A stretch of DNA of 64,000 nucleotides from an uncultured Xanthomonas sp. (GTDB lineage Bacteria > Pseudomonadota > Gammaproteobacteria > Xanthomonadales > Xanthomonadaceae). The stretch is taken from assembly GCA_943912265.1 (NCBI GenBank), contig CALTTS010000001.1, positions 245,383-309,382 of the forward strand. The letters run 5' to 3'. Under the pieces are notes generated by a model that was not told the origin of the DNA, did not search any database, and was given only the letters and a program-made list of their open reading frames with translations. Each line of letters opens with the position of its first letter. Positions within the stretch are counted from its first letter, which is position 1. Below are positions 1-8,633 of this stretch, piece after piece. The position numbers were made by a program, and so were the translations under genes.

Positions 1-1118
1 CGCCGGCCACGTGCCGCCTGTGCGGCGGCATCGAGAAAGGCCAGTCCACGGACGGCACTGTCTGGGCCGAACACGTATTCATCGTCGCGGCAGGCCTGTT
101 TTTCTTCGCGGCGGGCAAGCAAGGCGTCGGCAATATCCGTGTAGAGATTGGCAAACGCTTCGAGGAAGCCTGCCGGATGGCCTGCCTTGAAGCGGCTGTA
201 ACGGTCAAGGCAGGCAATCTGGACTCCGGGCGAGGCTCGGTCCAGCGTGCGGCGTTCGCCATCGGCCTGGGCCACCTCAAGCGTCTCTGGCAATGCCTGA
301 ACCCATTGGGCCGAGGCCTTGTCGCCGAACACCCGGATGCTGAGTCCGTTGCGATAGCCGAGTGCAGTTTTGCCATACCAGTAGTTGACCCGCAGTCCAT
401 CGGTGTACTGCGCGATGCAGCTCACGTCGTCCACGATGTTCGGGAAATGGCCGCATCCGCGCTGGTCGCAGGCCACTTCCAATGCGGTTTGTCCGGTCAG
501 GAATTCGACGAGGTGATGGGCATGGACCCCCAGGTCCAGCGACACGGTGGGGATGGGGCCATCGGTCAGTCGCCACGCTTGGGGAGATTGGGGCGCACCA
601 TTGCCGGTGACGCGGGCAAAGCCTTCCTGGGGCATCTCGACTTGGATGTGCAACAGCCGGCCCAGTGCGCCTTCGCGAATCATCCGACGGAGTTCGCGCA
701 CCATCGGGTATCCGGTGTAGTTGTAGGTCACCGTGACGTGGCTTCTAGTCGCTTGTGCGATGCGTTCGATTTCCTGGCCTTCCGCGAGAGTGGCCACAAG
801 AGCCTTCTCGCAAATCACGGGAATGCCGCTTGCCATGGCCTTCTCGAGGATGGGGAAATGGGTGGGGGTAGGAGTCAGGATTGCGATGGCATCCAGATTG
901 CCGCACTCGGCATCCAGCAACGTGCCCCAATCGGCATGCACATGCTCGGGAGAGACTCCGTAACGATCCGCACTCTGTGCATTGGTCTTCGGGTCGCGGC
1001 TGAAGCAGCCTGCCGCGAGCCGGAAACGCCCATCCATCCGGCTCGCGGTGAAGTGCGCGTAGCCGACAGCTGAATTCAGCGCGCCGCCGATGAAGCCTAG
1101 ATTCAATTGGGCGGGCAT
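1..1118 (-). CDS. Gfo/Idh/MocA-family oxidoreductase (3' end cut by window edge)
   Basis: Predicted NAD(P)-dependent dehydrogenase acting on a sugar or inositol-like substrate; the substrate cannot be read from sequence. The reading frame stays open for 372 codons and leaves the window near the expected C-terminus, so perhaps 10-20 residues are missing. The N-terminus reads LGFIGGALNSAVGYAHF, the Rossmann dinucleotide loop. ICEKAL stands where the family usually has EKP, and DLGVHAHHL gives the substrate-binding histidines of the C-terminal domain. ATG at 1118 is preferred over an in-frame ATG at 1127 because GAAGGA sits at normal distance only from 1118. It is divergent from tgt and seems functionally unrelated. 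Confidence 0.85.
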   Translation of the reverse strand, partial: MPAQLNLGFIGGALNSAVGYAHFTASRMDGRFRLAAGCFSRDPKTNAQSADRYGVSPEHVHADWGTLLDAECGNLDAIAILTPTPTHFPILEKAMASGIPVICEKALVATLAEGQEIERIAQATRSHVTVTYNYTGYPMVRELRRMIREGALGRLLHIQVEMPQEGFARVTGNGAPQSPQAWRLTDGPIPTVSLDLGVHAHHLVEFLTGQTALEVACDQRGCGHFPNIVDDVSCIAQYTDGLRVNYWYGKTALGYRNGLSIRVFGDKASAQWVQALPETLEVAQADGERRTLDRASPGVQIACLDRYSRFKAGHPAGFLEAFANLYTDIADALLARREEKQACRDDEYVFGPDSAVRGLAFLDAAAQAARGR

Positions 1119-1239
1119 GGCATGCATCCTTCAGTGGGCATCGATATGAACGGTGACCGTGTGGATGCAAGGTCCATGCCTGATCGGGGGCGTCAACCCT
1201 TTGGCTGCGGGTGGGCCGACCCTGTCGACGGGAATCCGG

Positions 1240-1245
1240 GATAAT
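1240..1245 (+). promoter_or_regulatory. possible -10 box of tgt
   Basis: GATAAT lies 23 bases before the tgt start in the 149-base gap between the divergent oxidoreductase and tgt. No convincing -35 hexamer is visible at 16-18 bases upstream, so this is a weak call based on AT content in a GC-rich context. Confidence 0.3.
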
Positions 1246-1267
1246 GGCGATTTGCTCCGGCCTTCCC

Positions 1268-2395
1268 ATGTCCCGTCTCAACTTCCAGCTCCAGACCACC
1301 GACGGCCATGCCCGCCGCGGCCAGTTGACCTTCCCGCGCGGCACGGTGCAGACGCCGACCTTCATGCCGGTGGGCACCTACGGCTCGGTCAAGGGCGTGC
1401 TGCCGGAACAGCTGCGCGAGCTGGGCGCCGAGATGATCCTCGGCAATACCTTCCACCTGTTCCTGCGGCCGGGGCTGGACGTGATCGGCGACCACGGCGG
1501 CCTGCACGGGTTTTGCAAATGGGACGGGCCGATCCTCACCGATTCGGGTGGTTTCCAGGTGTTTTCGCTGGCGCATCGCCGCAAGATCACCGAGGAAGGC
1601 GTCACCTTCGCCGCGCCGACCGATGGCTCGAAGGTGTTCCTGAGCCCGGAGGTCAGCATGCACATCCAGAAGGTGCTGGATTCGGACGTGGTGATGATCT
1701 TCGACGAGTGCACGCCGTATCCGGCCACGCACGAGGTGGCGCGGCGCTCGATGGAGCTGAGCCTGCGCTGGGCGGAGCGTTCGCGACGGGCGCATGACGG
1801 CATGGGCAACGACGCCGCGTTGTTCGGCATCGTCCAGGGCGGGGTGCATACCGACCTGCGCAGCCGTTCGGCCGAGGGGCTGCAGGGCATCGGTTTCGAC
1901 GGCTATGCCATCGGCGGTCTTGCGGTGGGCGAGCCGGAGCACGAACGCAACGCGATGCTCGACCACCTGCATCCGGTGCTGCCGGCCGACCGGCCGCGCT
2001 ACCTGATGGGCGTGGGCCGGCCGGAGGACCTGGTGGAAGGCGTGTACCGCGGCGTGGACATGTTCGATTGCGTGATGCCCACCCGCAATGCCCGCAACGG
2101 CCATTACTTCACCTCGTCCGGCACCGTGCGCATCCGCAACGCGAAGTACGAGCGCGACCTCGAACCCATCGAGCCGGGTTGCGGCTGCCACGCCTGCCGC
2201 AGCGGCTACAGCCGCGCCTACCTGCGCCACCTGGACCGCTGCAACGAGATGCTGGCGCCGATCCTCGGCACCCTGCACAACCTGTACTACTACGAGAAGC
2301 TGATGGCCGACATGCGCGCGGCGATCGAGGCGGGAACCTTTGCCGCGTTCCGGCAGTCTTTCTACGCGGCGCGGGGAGCGCTGCCGCCGGAATGA
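1268..2395 (+). CDS. tgt: tRNA-guanine transglycosylase
   Basis: Exchanges guanine for the queuine precursor preQ1 at wobble position 34 of GUN tRNAs in the cytoplasm. The product has 375 residues, the family length, if translation starts at MSRLNFQ (1268); an upstream in-frame ATG at 1211 would add 19 residues with no family match. TDSGGFQ (near residue 92) and FDCVMPTRNARNG contain the two active-site aspartates. CGCHAC (Cys305, 307, 310) with the histidine in TLHNLYYY near 337 forms the zinc site. It is followed by yajC-secD-secF, the same order as in many proteobacteria. A predicted YhhQ queuosine-precursor transporter lies at 28123-28902. Confidence 0.97.
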   Translation: MSRLNFQLQTTDGHARRGQLTFPRGTVQTPTFMPVGTYGSVKGVLPEQLRELGAEMILGNTFHLFLRPGLDVIGDHGGLHGFCKWDGPILTDSGGFQVFSLAHRRKITEEGVTFAAPTDGSKVFLSPEVSMHIQKVLDSDVVMIFDECTPYPATHEVARRSMELSLRWAERSRRAHDGMGNDAALFGIVQGGVHTDLRSRSAEGLQGIGFDGYAIGGLAVGEPEHERNAMLDHLHPVLPADRPRYLMGVGRPEDLVEGVYRGVDMFDCVMPTRNARNGHYFTSSGTVRIRNAKYERDLEPIEPGCGCHACRSGYSRAYLRHLDRCNEMLAPILGTLHNLYYYEKLMADMRAAIEAGTFAAFRQSFYAARGALPPE

Positions 2396-2488
2396 GGCCG
2401 CCCGGCCGCTCCGGCGCGGTCATGGCATAATCAGCGGCTGCCTCCGCTCCGGCGGCGGCCAGCCAATCACTACGTCAAGGGTAACCCG

Positions 2489-2833
2489 ATGAACCTGCTC
2501 GACTTCCTGATTCCTTCCGCCCATGCGCAAGCGGCGGGTGGCCAGCCTGCCGGCGGTGGTTTCGGCATGCTGCTGATGCCGATCATCCTGATCGCGGTCA
2601 TGTACTTCCTGATGATCCGCCCGCAGATGAAGCGGCAGAAGGAGCACAAGGCGCTGCTGGACAAGCTGGCCAAGGGCGACGAAGTGCTGACCAACGGCGG
2701 CATTGCCGGCACCGTGGCCGAGATCGGCGACAACTTCATCACCATCGAAGTGGCCGACAACGTGCGCATCCGCGTGCAGAAGGGCGCCATCGGCAACGTG
2801 CTGCCGAAGGGCACGCTCAAGTCCGCGGTCTGA
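2489..2833 (+). CDS. yajC: preprotein translocase subunit YajC
   Basis: Small inner-membrane partner of SecDF that associates with the SecYEG translocon. The 114-residue product has a short N-terminus, one membrane segment (about residues 28-46, MLLMPIILIAVMYFLMIRP) and a charged cytoplasmic domain with the family phrase LAKGDEVLTNGGIAGTV. The length is normal for the family. It lies 93 bases after tgt and 90 bases before secD in one direction, so co-transcription is likely. A CATAAT at 2426-2431 could give an internal promoter but has no clear -35. Confidence 0.95.
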   Translation: MNLLDFLIPSAHAQAAGGQPAGGGFGMLLMPIILIAVMYFLMIRPQMKRQKEHKALLDKLAKGDEVLTNGGIAGTVAEIGDNFITIEVADNVRIRVQKGAIGNVLPKGTLKSAV

Positions 2834-2923
2834 CCCGCCCCTGTCCCGGCGCGCCCGAACCTCGGGCCGCCGGATCGACCCTGCGGCGAATCAGTCGCAG
2901 GGCGCATCCTTGGAACACCCGCG

Positions 2924-4801
2924 ATGCTTGAATTCCCGCGCTGGAAATACGTCCTCATCCTGCTGGTGCTGGCCTTGGCCACGTTGTACGCGTTGCCCAA
3001 CGCCTACCAGAAGGACCCCGCCGTGCAGATCACCGCCAACCGCAATGCCCCGCTCGACGAGGCGCTGCGCGGCAAGGTGGTGGATGAGCTGAAGCAGGCC
3101 GGGCTGACGCCCAAGTCGGTGGCCGTCGAGAACGGCAGCCTGATCGTGCGCATGACCAATCTGGCCGACCAGGCCAAGGCCAACACGGTGCTGCGCGAAG
3201 GCGTGGGCGAGAACTACACCGTCGCGCTGAACCTGGCCTCCACCGTGCCGGCGTGGCTGTCCAGGCTGGGCGGCCAGCCGATGGTGCTGGGCCTGGACCT
3301 GCAGGGCGGCGTGCACTTCGCGTTGCAGGTGGACCAGAAAGCGGCGCTGGACAAGCGCATCGAGGCCTACGTCGAGGACATCCGCGTCGCCCTGCGCGAC
3401 AAGCACCTGCGCTTCTCCTCGGTGGTGCGCCGCCCGGACAACAGCCTGGTGGTGACGCTGGAGCAGGCGTCGGATGCGAAGGCGGCGCGTGACGCCCTGG
3501 CCGCCTCGCTGTCGTCCAATGCCGCCGGCGGCATCCCCACGCCGCTGACCTACGACATCCGCGACAACCAGATCGTCGTCGGCCTGCCGGCCAGCGATCT
3601 GGCCGCCATCTCCGGCAGCGCGCTGGAGCAGAACATCGCCACGCTGCGCAACCGCGTCAACGAGCTGGGCGTGGCCGAGCCGATCATCCAGCGCCAGGGC
3701 GACGACCGCATCGTGGTTGAGCTGCCGGGCGTGCAGGACACCGCCGCGGCCAAGCGCATGATCGGCGCCACCGCCACGCTGGAATACCGCGCCGTGATCG
3801 GCGACTACGCCAGCGCCGCCGAGGCGCTGCGCAGCGGCAACGTGCCGCCCGAGGCCAAGCTCTACACCCGCCGCGACAACGGCGCGCCGGTGCTGCTGAG
3901 CAAGCGCGTCATCGTCACCGGCGACCAGATGGTGACCGCGTCGACCACGACCGACCAGAATGGCTCGCCCGCCGTGGCGGTGACGCTGAACAACGTCGGC
4001 GGCCAGCGCATGTTCGACTTCACCAGCGCCAACGTGAACAAGCCGATGGCCGTGGTCTACACCGAGCGCATTCCCGAAGTGAAGACGGTGGACGGGCAGG
4101 AAGTGCGCAGCTTCCGGGTCAAGGAGGAGGTGATCTCCGTGGCCAACGTCAACAGCGCCTTCGGCAAGAACTTTATCACCACCGGTCTGGAAAAGAACGA
4201 GGCCGACGGCCTGTCCAAGCTGCTGCGCGCCGGCTCGCTGGCCGCGCCGATGGATTTCGTCGAGGAATACGTGATCGGCCCGAGCCTGGGCGCGGAGAAC
4301 GTGGAGCGCGGCATCAAGGCGGTGGTGTTCTCGTTCCTGTTCACGCTGGTGTTCTTCTCGATCTACTACCGCGTGTTCGGCCTGATCACTTCGTTCGCGC
4401 TGCTGTTCAACCTGCTGATCGTGGTGGCGGTGATGTCGCTGTTCGGCGCGACGATGACGCTGCCCGGCTTCGCCGGCCTGGCGCTGTCGGTGGGCCTGTC
4501 GGTGGACGCCAACGTGCTGATCAACGAGCGCATCCGCGAGGAGCTGCGGCTGGGGCTGCCGCCGAAGGCGGCCATCGCCGCCGGCTACGAGCGCGCCGGC
4601 GGCACGATCCTCGACGCCAACCTGACCGGGCTGATCGTGGGCGTGGCGCTGTACGCGTTCGGCACCGGCCCGCTGAAGGGCTTCGCGCTGACGATGATCA
4701 TCGGCATCTTCGCCTCGATGTTCACCGCCATCACCGTGTCGCGCGCGCTGGCCACGCTGATCTACGGCCGCCGCAAGAAGATCGCCTCCGTGGCCATTTG
4801 A
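2924..4801 (+). CDS. secD: protein translocase subunit SecD
   Basis: RND-like subunit that uses the proton gradient to complete export of unfolded proteins released by SecYEG. The 625-residue product starts with a membrane helix (about 8-25), has a large periplasmic part with the family motif LGLDLQGGVHF near residue 122, and ends with a cluster of membrane helices (about residues 465-615) containing LSVGLSVDANVLINERIREE, the conserved TM4 region. The length is typical of SecD. secF follows after 61 bases; that gap holds a 7-bp hairpin (4822-4839) with a 4-base loop. Confidence 0.97.
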   Translation: MLEFPRWKYVLILLVLALATLYALPNAYQKDPAVQITANRNAPLDEALRGKVVDELKQAGLTPKSVAVENGSLIVRMTNLADQAKANTVLREGVGENYTVALNLASTVPAWLSRLGGQPMVLGLDLQGGVHFALQVDQKAALDKRIEAYVEDIRVALRDKHLRFSSVVRRPDNSLVVTLEQASDAKAARDALAASLSSNAAGGIPTPLTYDIRDNQIVVGLPASDLAAISGSALEQNIATLRNRVNELGVAEPIIQRQGDDRIVVELPGVQDTAAAKRMIGATATLEYRAVIGDYASAAEALRSGNVPPEAKLYTRRDNGAPVLLSKRVIVTGDQMVTASTTTDQNGSPAVAVTLNNVGGQRMFDFTSANVNKPMAVVYTERIPEVKTVDGQEVRSFRVKEEVISVANVNSAFGKNFITTGLEKNEADGLSKLLRAGSLAAPMDFVEEYVIGPSLGAENVERGIKAVVFSFLFTLVFFSIYYRVFGLITSFALLFNLLIVVAVMSLFGATMTLPGFAGLALSVGLSVDANVLINERIREELRLGLPPKAAIAAGYERAGGTILDANLTGLIVGVALYAFGTGPLKGFALTMIIGIFASMFTAITVSRALATLIYGRRKKIASVAI

Positions 4802-4862
4802 CGCGAGTCCCTCGCAAGAGCCCGCACGCCCGCGTGCGGACTTTCCAAGGAAAAAACACGGC

Positions 4863-5831
4863 ATGAAACTGTTCCCGCTGCACCTCATCCCGAACAACAC
4901 CACGTTCGACTTCATGCGCCACCGCAAGCCGGTCTTGGTGCTGATGCTCGTGCTGCTGATCGCCTCGATCGGCGTGATCTCGCTGAAGGGCTTCCACTAC
5001 GCGCTGGAGTTCACCGGCGGCACCGTGGTGCGCACGCACTTCGACAAGCCGATCGACGTGGAGCATGTGCGACAGAAGCTGGCTGCGGCCGGTTTCGACG
5101 AGGCACAGGCGCAGAGCGTGGGCGGCGGCAACGACGTGATCGTGCGCCTGCCGCCGCAGGGCGAAAGCAACAATGCCGACGATGCCACCCACAAGGTGGC
5201 CGAACGCGTGCGCCAGGCGGTGACCACCGACGCCAACCCGGCCACGGTGCAGCCGGCCGAGTTCGTCGGCCCGCAGGTGGGCAAGGACCTGGCGCTGAAC
5301 GGCCTGTACGCCACGCTGTTCATGCTCGCCGGCTTCCTGATCTACATCGCGTTCCGGTTCGAGTGGAAGTTCGCGATCGTGGCCTCGATCACCGCCTTCT
5401 TCGACCTGATCCTGACCATTGCCTACATGTCACTGCTGGGCCGGGAGTTCGATCTCACCGTGCTGGCCGGCATGCTGTCGGTGATGGGCTTCGCGATCAA
5501 CGACATCATCGTGGTGTTCGACCGCGTCCGCGAGAACTTCCGCAGCCTGCGTGCCGACCACCTCGAAGTGCTGAACCGCTCGATCAACCAGACCCTGTCG
5601 CGCACCATCATCACCGCGGTGATGTTTTTCCTGTCGGCGCTGGCGCTGTACCTGTACGGCGGTTCGTCGATGGAAGGGCTGGCCGAGACCCACATGGTGG
5701 GCGCGGTCATCGTGGTCATTTCCTCGGTGATCGTCGCGGTGCCGATGCTGTCGATCGGCCCGTTCTCGGTGACCAAGCAGGACCTGATGCCCAAGGCCCG
5801 CGACGTCGAGGCGCTGGAGCGCCGGCCCTGA
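4863..5831 (+). CDS. secF: protein translocase subunit SecF
   Basis: Forms a heterodimer with SecD in the inner membrane. The 322-residue product has a first membrane helix (about 20-38), the periplasmic phrase ALEFTGGTVV, then five clustered helices. The segment MGFAINDIIVVFDRVREN corresponds to the conserved TM4 region of SecF. The start is preceded by AAGG at suitable distance (CCAAGGAAAAAACACGGC). It ends the tgt-yajC-secDF cluster, and a strong hairpin follows 27 bases after the stop. Confidence 0.97.
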   Translation: MKLFPLHLIPNNTTFDFMRHRKPVLVLMLVLLIASIGVISLKGFHYALEFTGGTVVRTHFDKPIDVEHVRQKLAAAGFDEAQAQSVGGGNDVIVRLPPQGESNNADDATHKVAERVRQAVTTDANPATVQPAEFVGPQVGKDLALNGLYATLFMLAGFLIYIAFRFEWKFAIVASITAFFDLILTIAYMSLLGREFDLTVLAGMLSVMGFAINDIIVVFDRVRENFRSLRADHLEVLNRSINQTLSRTIITAVMFFLSALALYLYGGSSMEGLAETHMVGAVIVVISSVIVAVPMLSIGPFSVTKQDLMPKARDVEALERRP

Positions 5832-5858
5832 CCGGGGCTGCCGCCGGCCAGGAAAACG

Positions 5859-5890
5859 AAAACCCCGCGCCGGCGACGACGCGGGGTTTT
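5859..5890. terminator. bidirectional rho-independent terminator between secF and suhB
   Basis: The arms AAAACCCCGCG (5859-5869) and CGCGGGGTTTT (5880-5890) are perfect inverse complements around a 10-base loop. Both strands end the stem in a U tract, so it can stop secF transcription from the left and suhB transcription from the right. Confidence 0.9.
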
Positions 5891-5939
5891 CTTCATCCGG
5901 CGTCCGCCATGCGGACCCCGGGAACCGGCATGCGCGGGC

Positions 5940-6761
5940 TCAGCCGAACGCGGCGGCGTAGCCGGTGTTGACGATCACCTTCTGCAGCGCCTCGCTGACC
6001 TTCAGGTTGCCGGCCACGATCTGGCGCGAATCCGGGCCCTTGTCGTCCATGCGCGCGGGCAGGGCGCCCTTGTAGTCGCACACCCGGCCGCCGGCCTCGC
6101 GCACCAGCAGCACGCCGGCGGCGATGTCCCAGGCCTTCACCCCGGCCTCGAAATAGGCGTCCAGGCGGCCGCTGGCCACGTAGGCCAGGTCGAGTGCGGC
6201 CGAACCGCCGCGGCGGATGTCCTCGGCCTGCTGCAGCACCGCGTCCACGCACTTGAGCTGGGCACCGGTGCGGGCGCGCTCGCGCGGGTGGAAGCCGGTG
6301 GCGACGACGGCGCCGGCCAGGTCCTTGCGGTCGGTCACGCGGATCTTGCGGTCGTTGAGCACGGCGCCGGCGCCGCGGCTGGCGGTGAACAGCTCGTTGC
6401 GCAGCGGGTCGAAGACCACCGCGTCGACCGGTTCGCCGTTGTCCACCAGCGCGATCGACACGCAGTAGTGGGGCAGGCCGTGCAGGTAGTTGCTGGTGCC
6501 GTCGAGCGGGTCGATCACCCAGGTGAAGCGGCCACGGCGCCCCTGCACGCCGCCTTCCTCGCCGAGCACGCCGTAATCCGGATAGGCGCGGGTCAGCTCG
6601 CGGACGATGACCTTCTCGGCCTCCTCGTCGATCTCGCTGGCGTAGTCCATCCGTCCCTTCTGCACCACGTTCAGCGCGTCGAGCTTGTTGATGCCGCGGA
6701 GCAGGACGTTGCCGGCGAGCCGGGCGGCCTTGACCATGACGGTGACGGCGGGTTTCTGCAT
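5940..6761 (-). CDS. suhB: inositol monophosphatase family protein (SuhB)
   Basis: Mg-dependent phosphatase of the IMPase fold. In E. coli, SuhB dephosphorylates inositol phosphate and also serves in rRNA transcription antitermination. The 273-residue product starts MQKPAVTVMVKAARLAGN at 6761. It carries GEEGG (metal-binding glutamates), WVIDPLDGTSNYLHGLP (the signature DPLDGT metal site) and AWDIAAGVLLVREAGG near the C-terminus. The frame stays open far upstream into 8402, but that extension is antisense to trmJ and later genes and has no family similarity. It is divergent from trmJ. Confidence 0.95.
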   Translation of the reverse strand: MQKPAVTVMVKAARLAGNVLLRGINKLDALNVVQKGRMDYASEIDEEAEKVIVRELTRAYPDYGVLGEEGGVQGRRGRFTWVIDPLDGTSNYLHGLPHYCVSIALVDNGEPVDAVVFDPLRNELFTASRGAGAVLNDRKIRVTDRKDLAGAVVATGFHPRERARTGAQLKCVDAVLQQAEDIRRGGSAALDLAYVASGRLDAYFEAGVKAWDIAAGVLLVREAGGRVCDYKGALPARMDDKGPDSRQIVAGNLKVSEALQKVIVNTGYAAAFG

Positions 6762-6878
6762 GGGGTTACGACTCCCGGTGGGGCTGTGGACGGACTGGCG
6801 GGGGAAAAGAACGGGCCGGCTCGACGGCCGGTGGCGCAGTTTACCATTGACGCCCCCGCCGCTGCCCGACCGTCCCGC

Positions 6879-7637
6879 ATGTCCATCGCTTCCCGCCTCC
6901 GCATCGTCCTGGTCGGCACCCAGCATCCCGGCAACATCGGCGCCGCCGCGCGCGCGATGAAGACGATGGGCCTGGCGCGGATGGTGCTGGTCGCGCCGGA
7001 AAGGCCGCTGGACGAGGCCGCGTACCGGCGCTCGGCCGGCGCCGAGGAGGTGATGGGCGACGCGCCGGTGTTCGCCACCCTGGCCGAGGCGGTGGCCGAT
7101 TGCCGGCTGGTGCTGGGCTGCACCGCGCGCAGCCGGCGGGTCGCGCTGGAGGAACTCCTGCCCCGCCAGGCCGCGGCGCGCGGCGTGGCGATGGCTGGCG
7201 AGGGCGGCGAGGTGGCGCTGGTGTTCGGACGCGAGCGCACCGGCCTGACCAACGAGGAACTGCAGCTGTGCCACCTGGCCGTGCACATCCCGTCCGATCC
7301 GGCCTTCGGTTCGCTCAACCTCGCCGCGGCGGTGCAGGTGCTGGCCTACGAACTGCGCCTGGCGCTGCTGGCCGGCGCGGAGGCCGCGGTGCCGGCCGAG
7401 GCCGCGGCGCAGCCCGCGCACGCCCTGGCCGACCACGCGCAGATGGAAGGTTTCTTCGGCCAGCTGGCCGACACGCTGGACGCGATCGATTTCCACAAGG
7501 GGCGCGCGCCGGAGTCGGTGCTGCGCAAGCTGCGCCGGATATTCCTGCGCGCGGCGCTGGACGAGCGCGAAGTGCGGCTGCTGCGCGGCATCCTGGCCGA
7601 TGCGCAGCGCATGGCCGGCATGGCGCGCACGCGCTGA
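6879..7637 (+). CDS. trmJ: tRNA (cytidine/uridine-2'-O-)-methyltransferase TrmJ
   Basis: SPOUT-class enzyme that uses S-adenosylmethionine to methylate the 2'-hydroxyl of nucleotide 32 in tRNA. The 252-residue product begins MSIASRLRIVLVGTQHPGN at 6879. HPGNIGAAARAMKTMGL is the N-terminal family signature, and VALVFGRERTGLTNEEL followed by NLAAAVQVLAYELR forms the knotted cofactor site. The frame is open from 6288, but that upstream part lies antisense to suhB. It is divergent from suhB with a 117-base gap. Confidence 0.93.
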   Translation: MSIASRLRIVLVGTQHPGNIGAAARAMKTMGLARMVLVAPERPLDEAAYRRSAGAEEVMGDAPVFATLAEAVADCRLVLGCTARSRRVALEELLPRQAAARGVAMAGEGGEVALVFGRERTGLTNEELQLCHLAVHIPSDPAFGSLNLAAAVQVLAYELRLALLAGAEAAVPAEAAAQPAHALADHAQMEGFFGQLADTLDAIDFHKGRAPESVLRKLRRIFLRAALDEREVRLLRGILADAQRMAGMARTR

Positions 7638-7645
7638 AGACAGCG

Positions 7646-7675
7646 CTGTCACCGGGCCGGACTTTCGGCTAGGCT
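7646..7675 (+). promoter_or_regulatory. candidate promoter of the binding protein/GGDEF-EAL pair
   Basis: CTGTCA (7646-7651, four of six matches to TTGACA), an 18-base spacer and TAGGCT (7670-7675) lie in the 69-base gap after trmJ. A CGGACT-TTCG-AGTCCG hairpin (7677-7692) follows directly, 14 bases before the ATG at 7707, and would form in the 5' leader or end trmJ transcripts. TAGGCT also occurs at 57427-57432 before the flavin oxidoreductase. Confidence 0.35.
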
Positions 7676-7706
7676 GCGGACTTTCGAGTCCGTCCGGGGC
7701 GTTGGG

Positions 7707-8633
7707 ATGCGGTGTGTGTGCGTGCGGATCGCGTGGGTGCTGCTGCTGTGCCTGTGCAGCGGCCTGGCCGCCGCGCAGGCCCGGGACGAGCGTTCGCACG
7801 TGCTGGTGATCGGCCGCATCAGCGACGATCCGGCCGCCCATTACGCCCAGCTCAAGGCGCTGCTGGACTACGTCGTGCCGCGCATGGGCGACGTCGGCAT
7901 CCGCGAAGGCCGGATTTTGATGGCGCGCGATGCCCAGCAGATGGCCAGCTACCTGCGCCGCGGCCGCGTCGACTGGGTGACCGAAACCCCGGGCACCGCC
8001 CTGCAGCTGCAGGACCGGGCCGGAGCCACCTGCATGCTGCTTGCCGAGCGCAACGGCGTGCAGGCCTACCGCAGCGTGTTCTTCGTGCGCAAGGACAGCC
8101 CCGTGCGCAGCCTTGGCGACCTGCGCGGTCGCACGCTTGCACTGCAGCGCATCGCGTCCACCAGTGCCTATCTGATGCCGGCGGCGGAATTGCTCGGCAA
8201 TGGAATGCGACTGGAAGTGCTGGCCTCGCATGACGACGTGCCCTCGCCGGACGCGGTCGGCTACCTGCTGGCGCGTTCGGAGCTGAACATCGCCTCGTGG
8301 GTGCACAAGGGGCTGGCCGATGCCGGTGCCCTCAGCGACCTGGACTGGAACAACCCGGGCCGGGTGCCGGCCTCGTTCCGCCGCGATTTCCGCGTCATCC
8401 ACGAAACCGCGCCGTACCCGCGCGCGCTGGAACTGGTGCGCGGCACGCTCGACCCGAAGGTCGAGGCGCGCCTGCGCGAGGTGCTGCTGCAGGCTTCGGA
8501 AGACCCGCAGGCCCGGCCCGCGCTGCGCGAATTCTTCGGCACCACCCGCTTCCTGCCGATCGACCCGGCCACCCGGCAGTCGCTGGACCGGCTGCGGCGC
8601 GGCGTCGCGCGCGTGCGCCTGGAGGTCGAATGA
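7707..8633 (+). CDS. PhnD-like periplasmic phosphate/phosphonate-type binding protein
   Basis: The 308-residue product has a clear signal peptide (about 1-24, WVLLLCLCSGLAAAQA) and resembles the PhnD/phosphate-phosphite-phosphonate substrate-binding family: GRVDWVTETPGTALQLQ, VFFVRKDSPVRSLGDLRGRTLALQ and AYLMPAAELL match the usual hinge and ligand segments. No ABC permease or ATPase gene is adjacent. Instead its TGA stop overlaps the ATG of a membrane GGDEF-EAL protein, so the two are translationally coupled. I infer that it is a periplasmic ligand receptor for that enzyme rather than a transport component, as NspS is for MbaA in Vibrio cholerae. The ligand is unknown. Confidence 0.8.
   Translation: MRCVCVRIAWVLLLCLCSGLAAAQARDERSHVLVIGRISDDPAAHYAQLKALLDYVVPRMGDVGIREGRILMARDAQQMASYLRRGRVDWVTETPGTALQLQDRAGATCMLLAERNGVQAYRSVFFVRKDSPVRSLGDLRGRTLALQRIASTSAYLMPAAELLGNGMRLEVLASHDDVPSPDAVGYLLARSELNIASWVHKGLADAGALSDLDWNNPGRVPASFRRDFRVIHETAPYPRALELVRGTLDPKVEARLREVLLQASEDPQARPALREFFGTTRFLPIDPATRQSLDRLRRGVARVRLEVE

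Noticed and set aside
4822..4839. Terminator between secD and secF
   Set aside because: The hairpin has only seven pairs and no U tract, and secD-secF are normally co-transcribed; at most it is an intercistronic processing site.
6762..8402. Upstream extension of suhB to 820 codons
   Set aside because: The extra part lies antisense to trmJ and the binding protein gene and looks random; SuhB proteins are about 270 residues.
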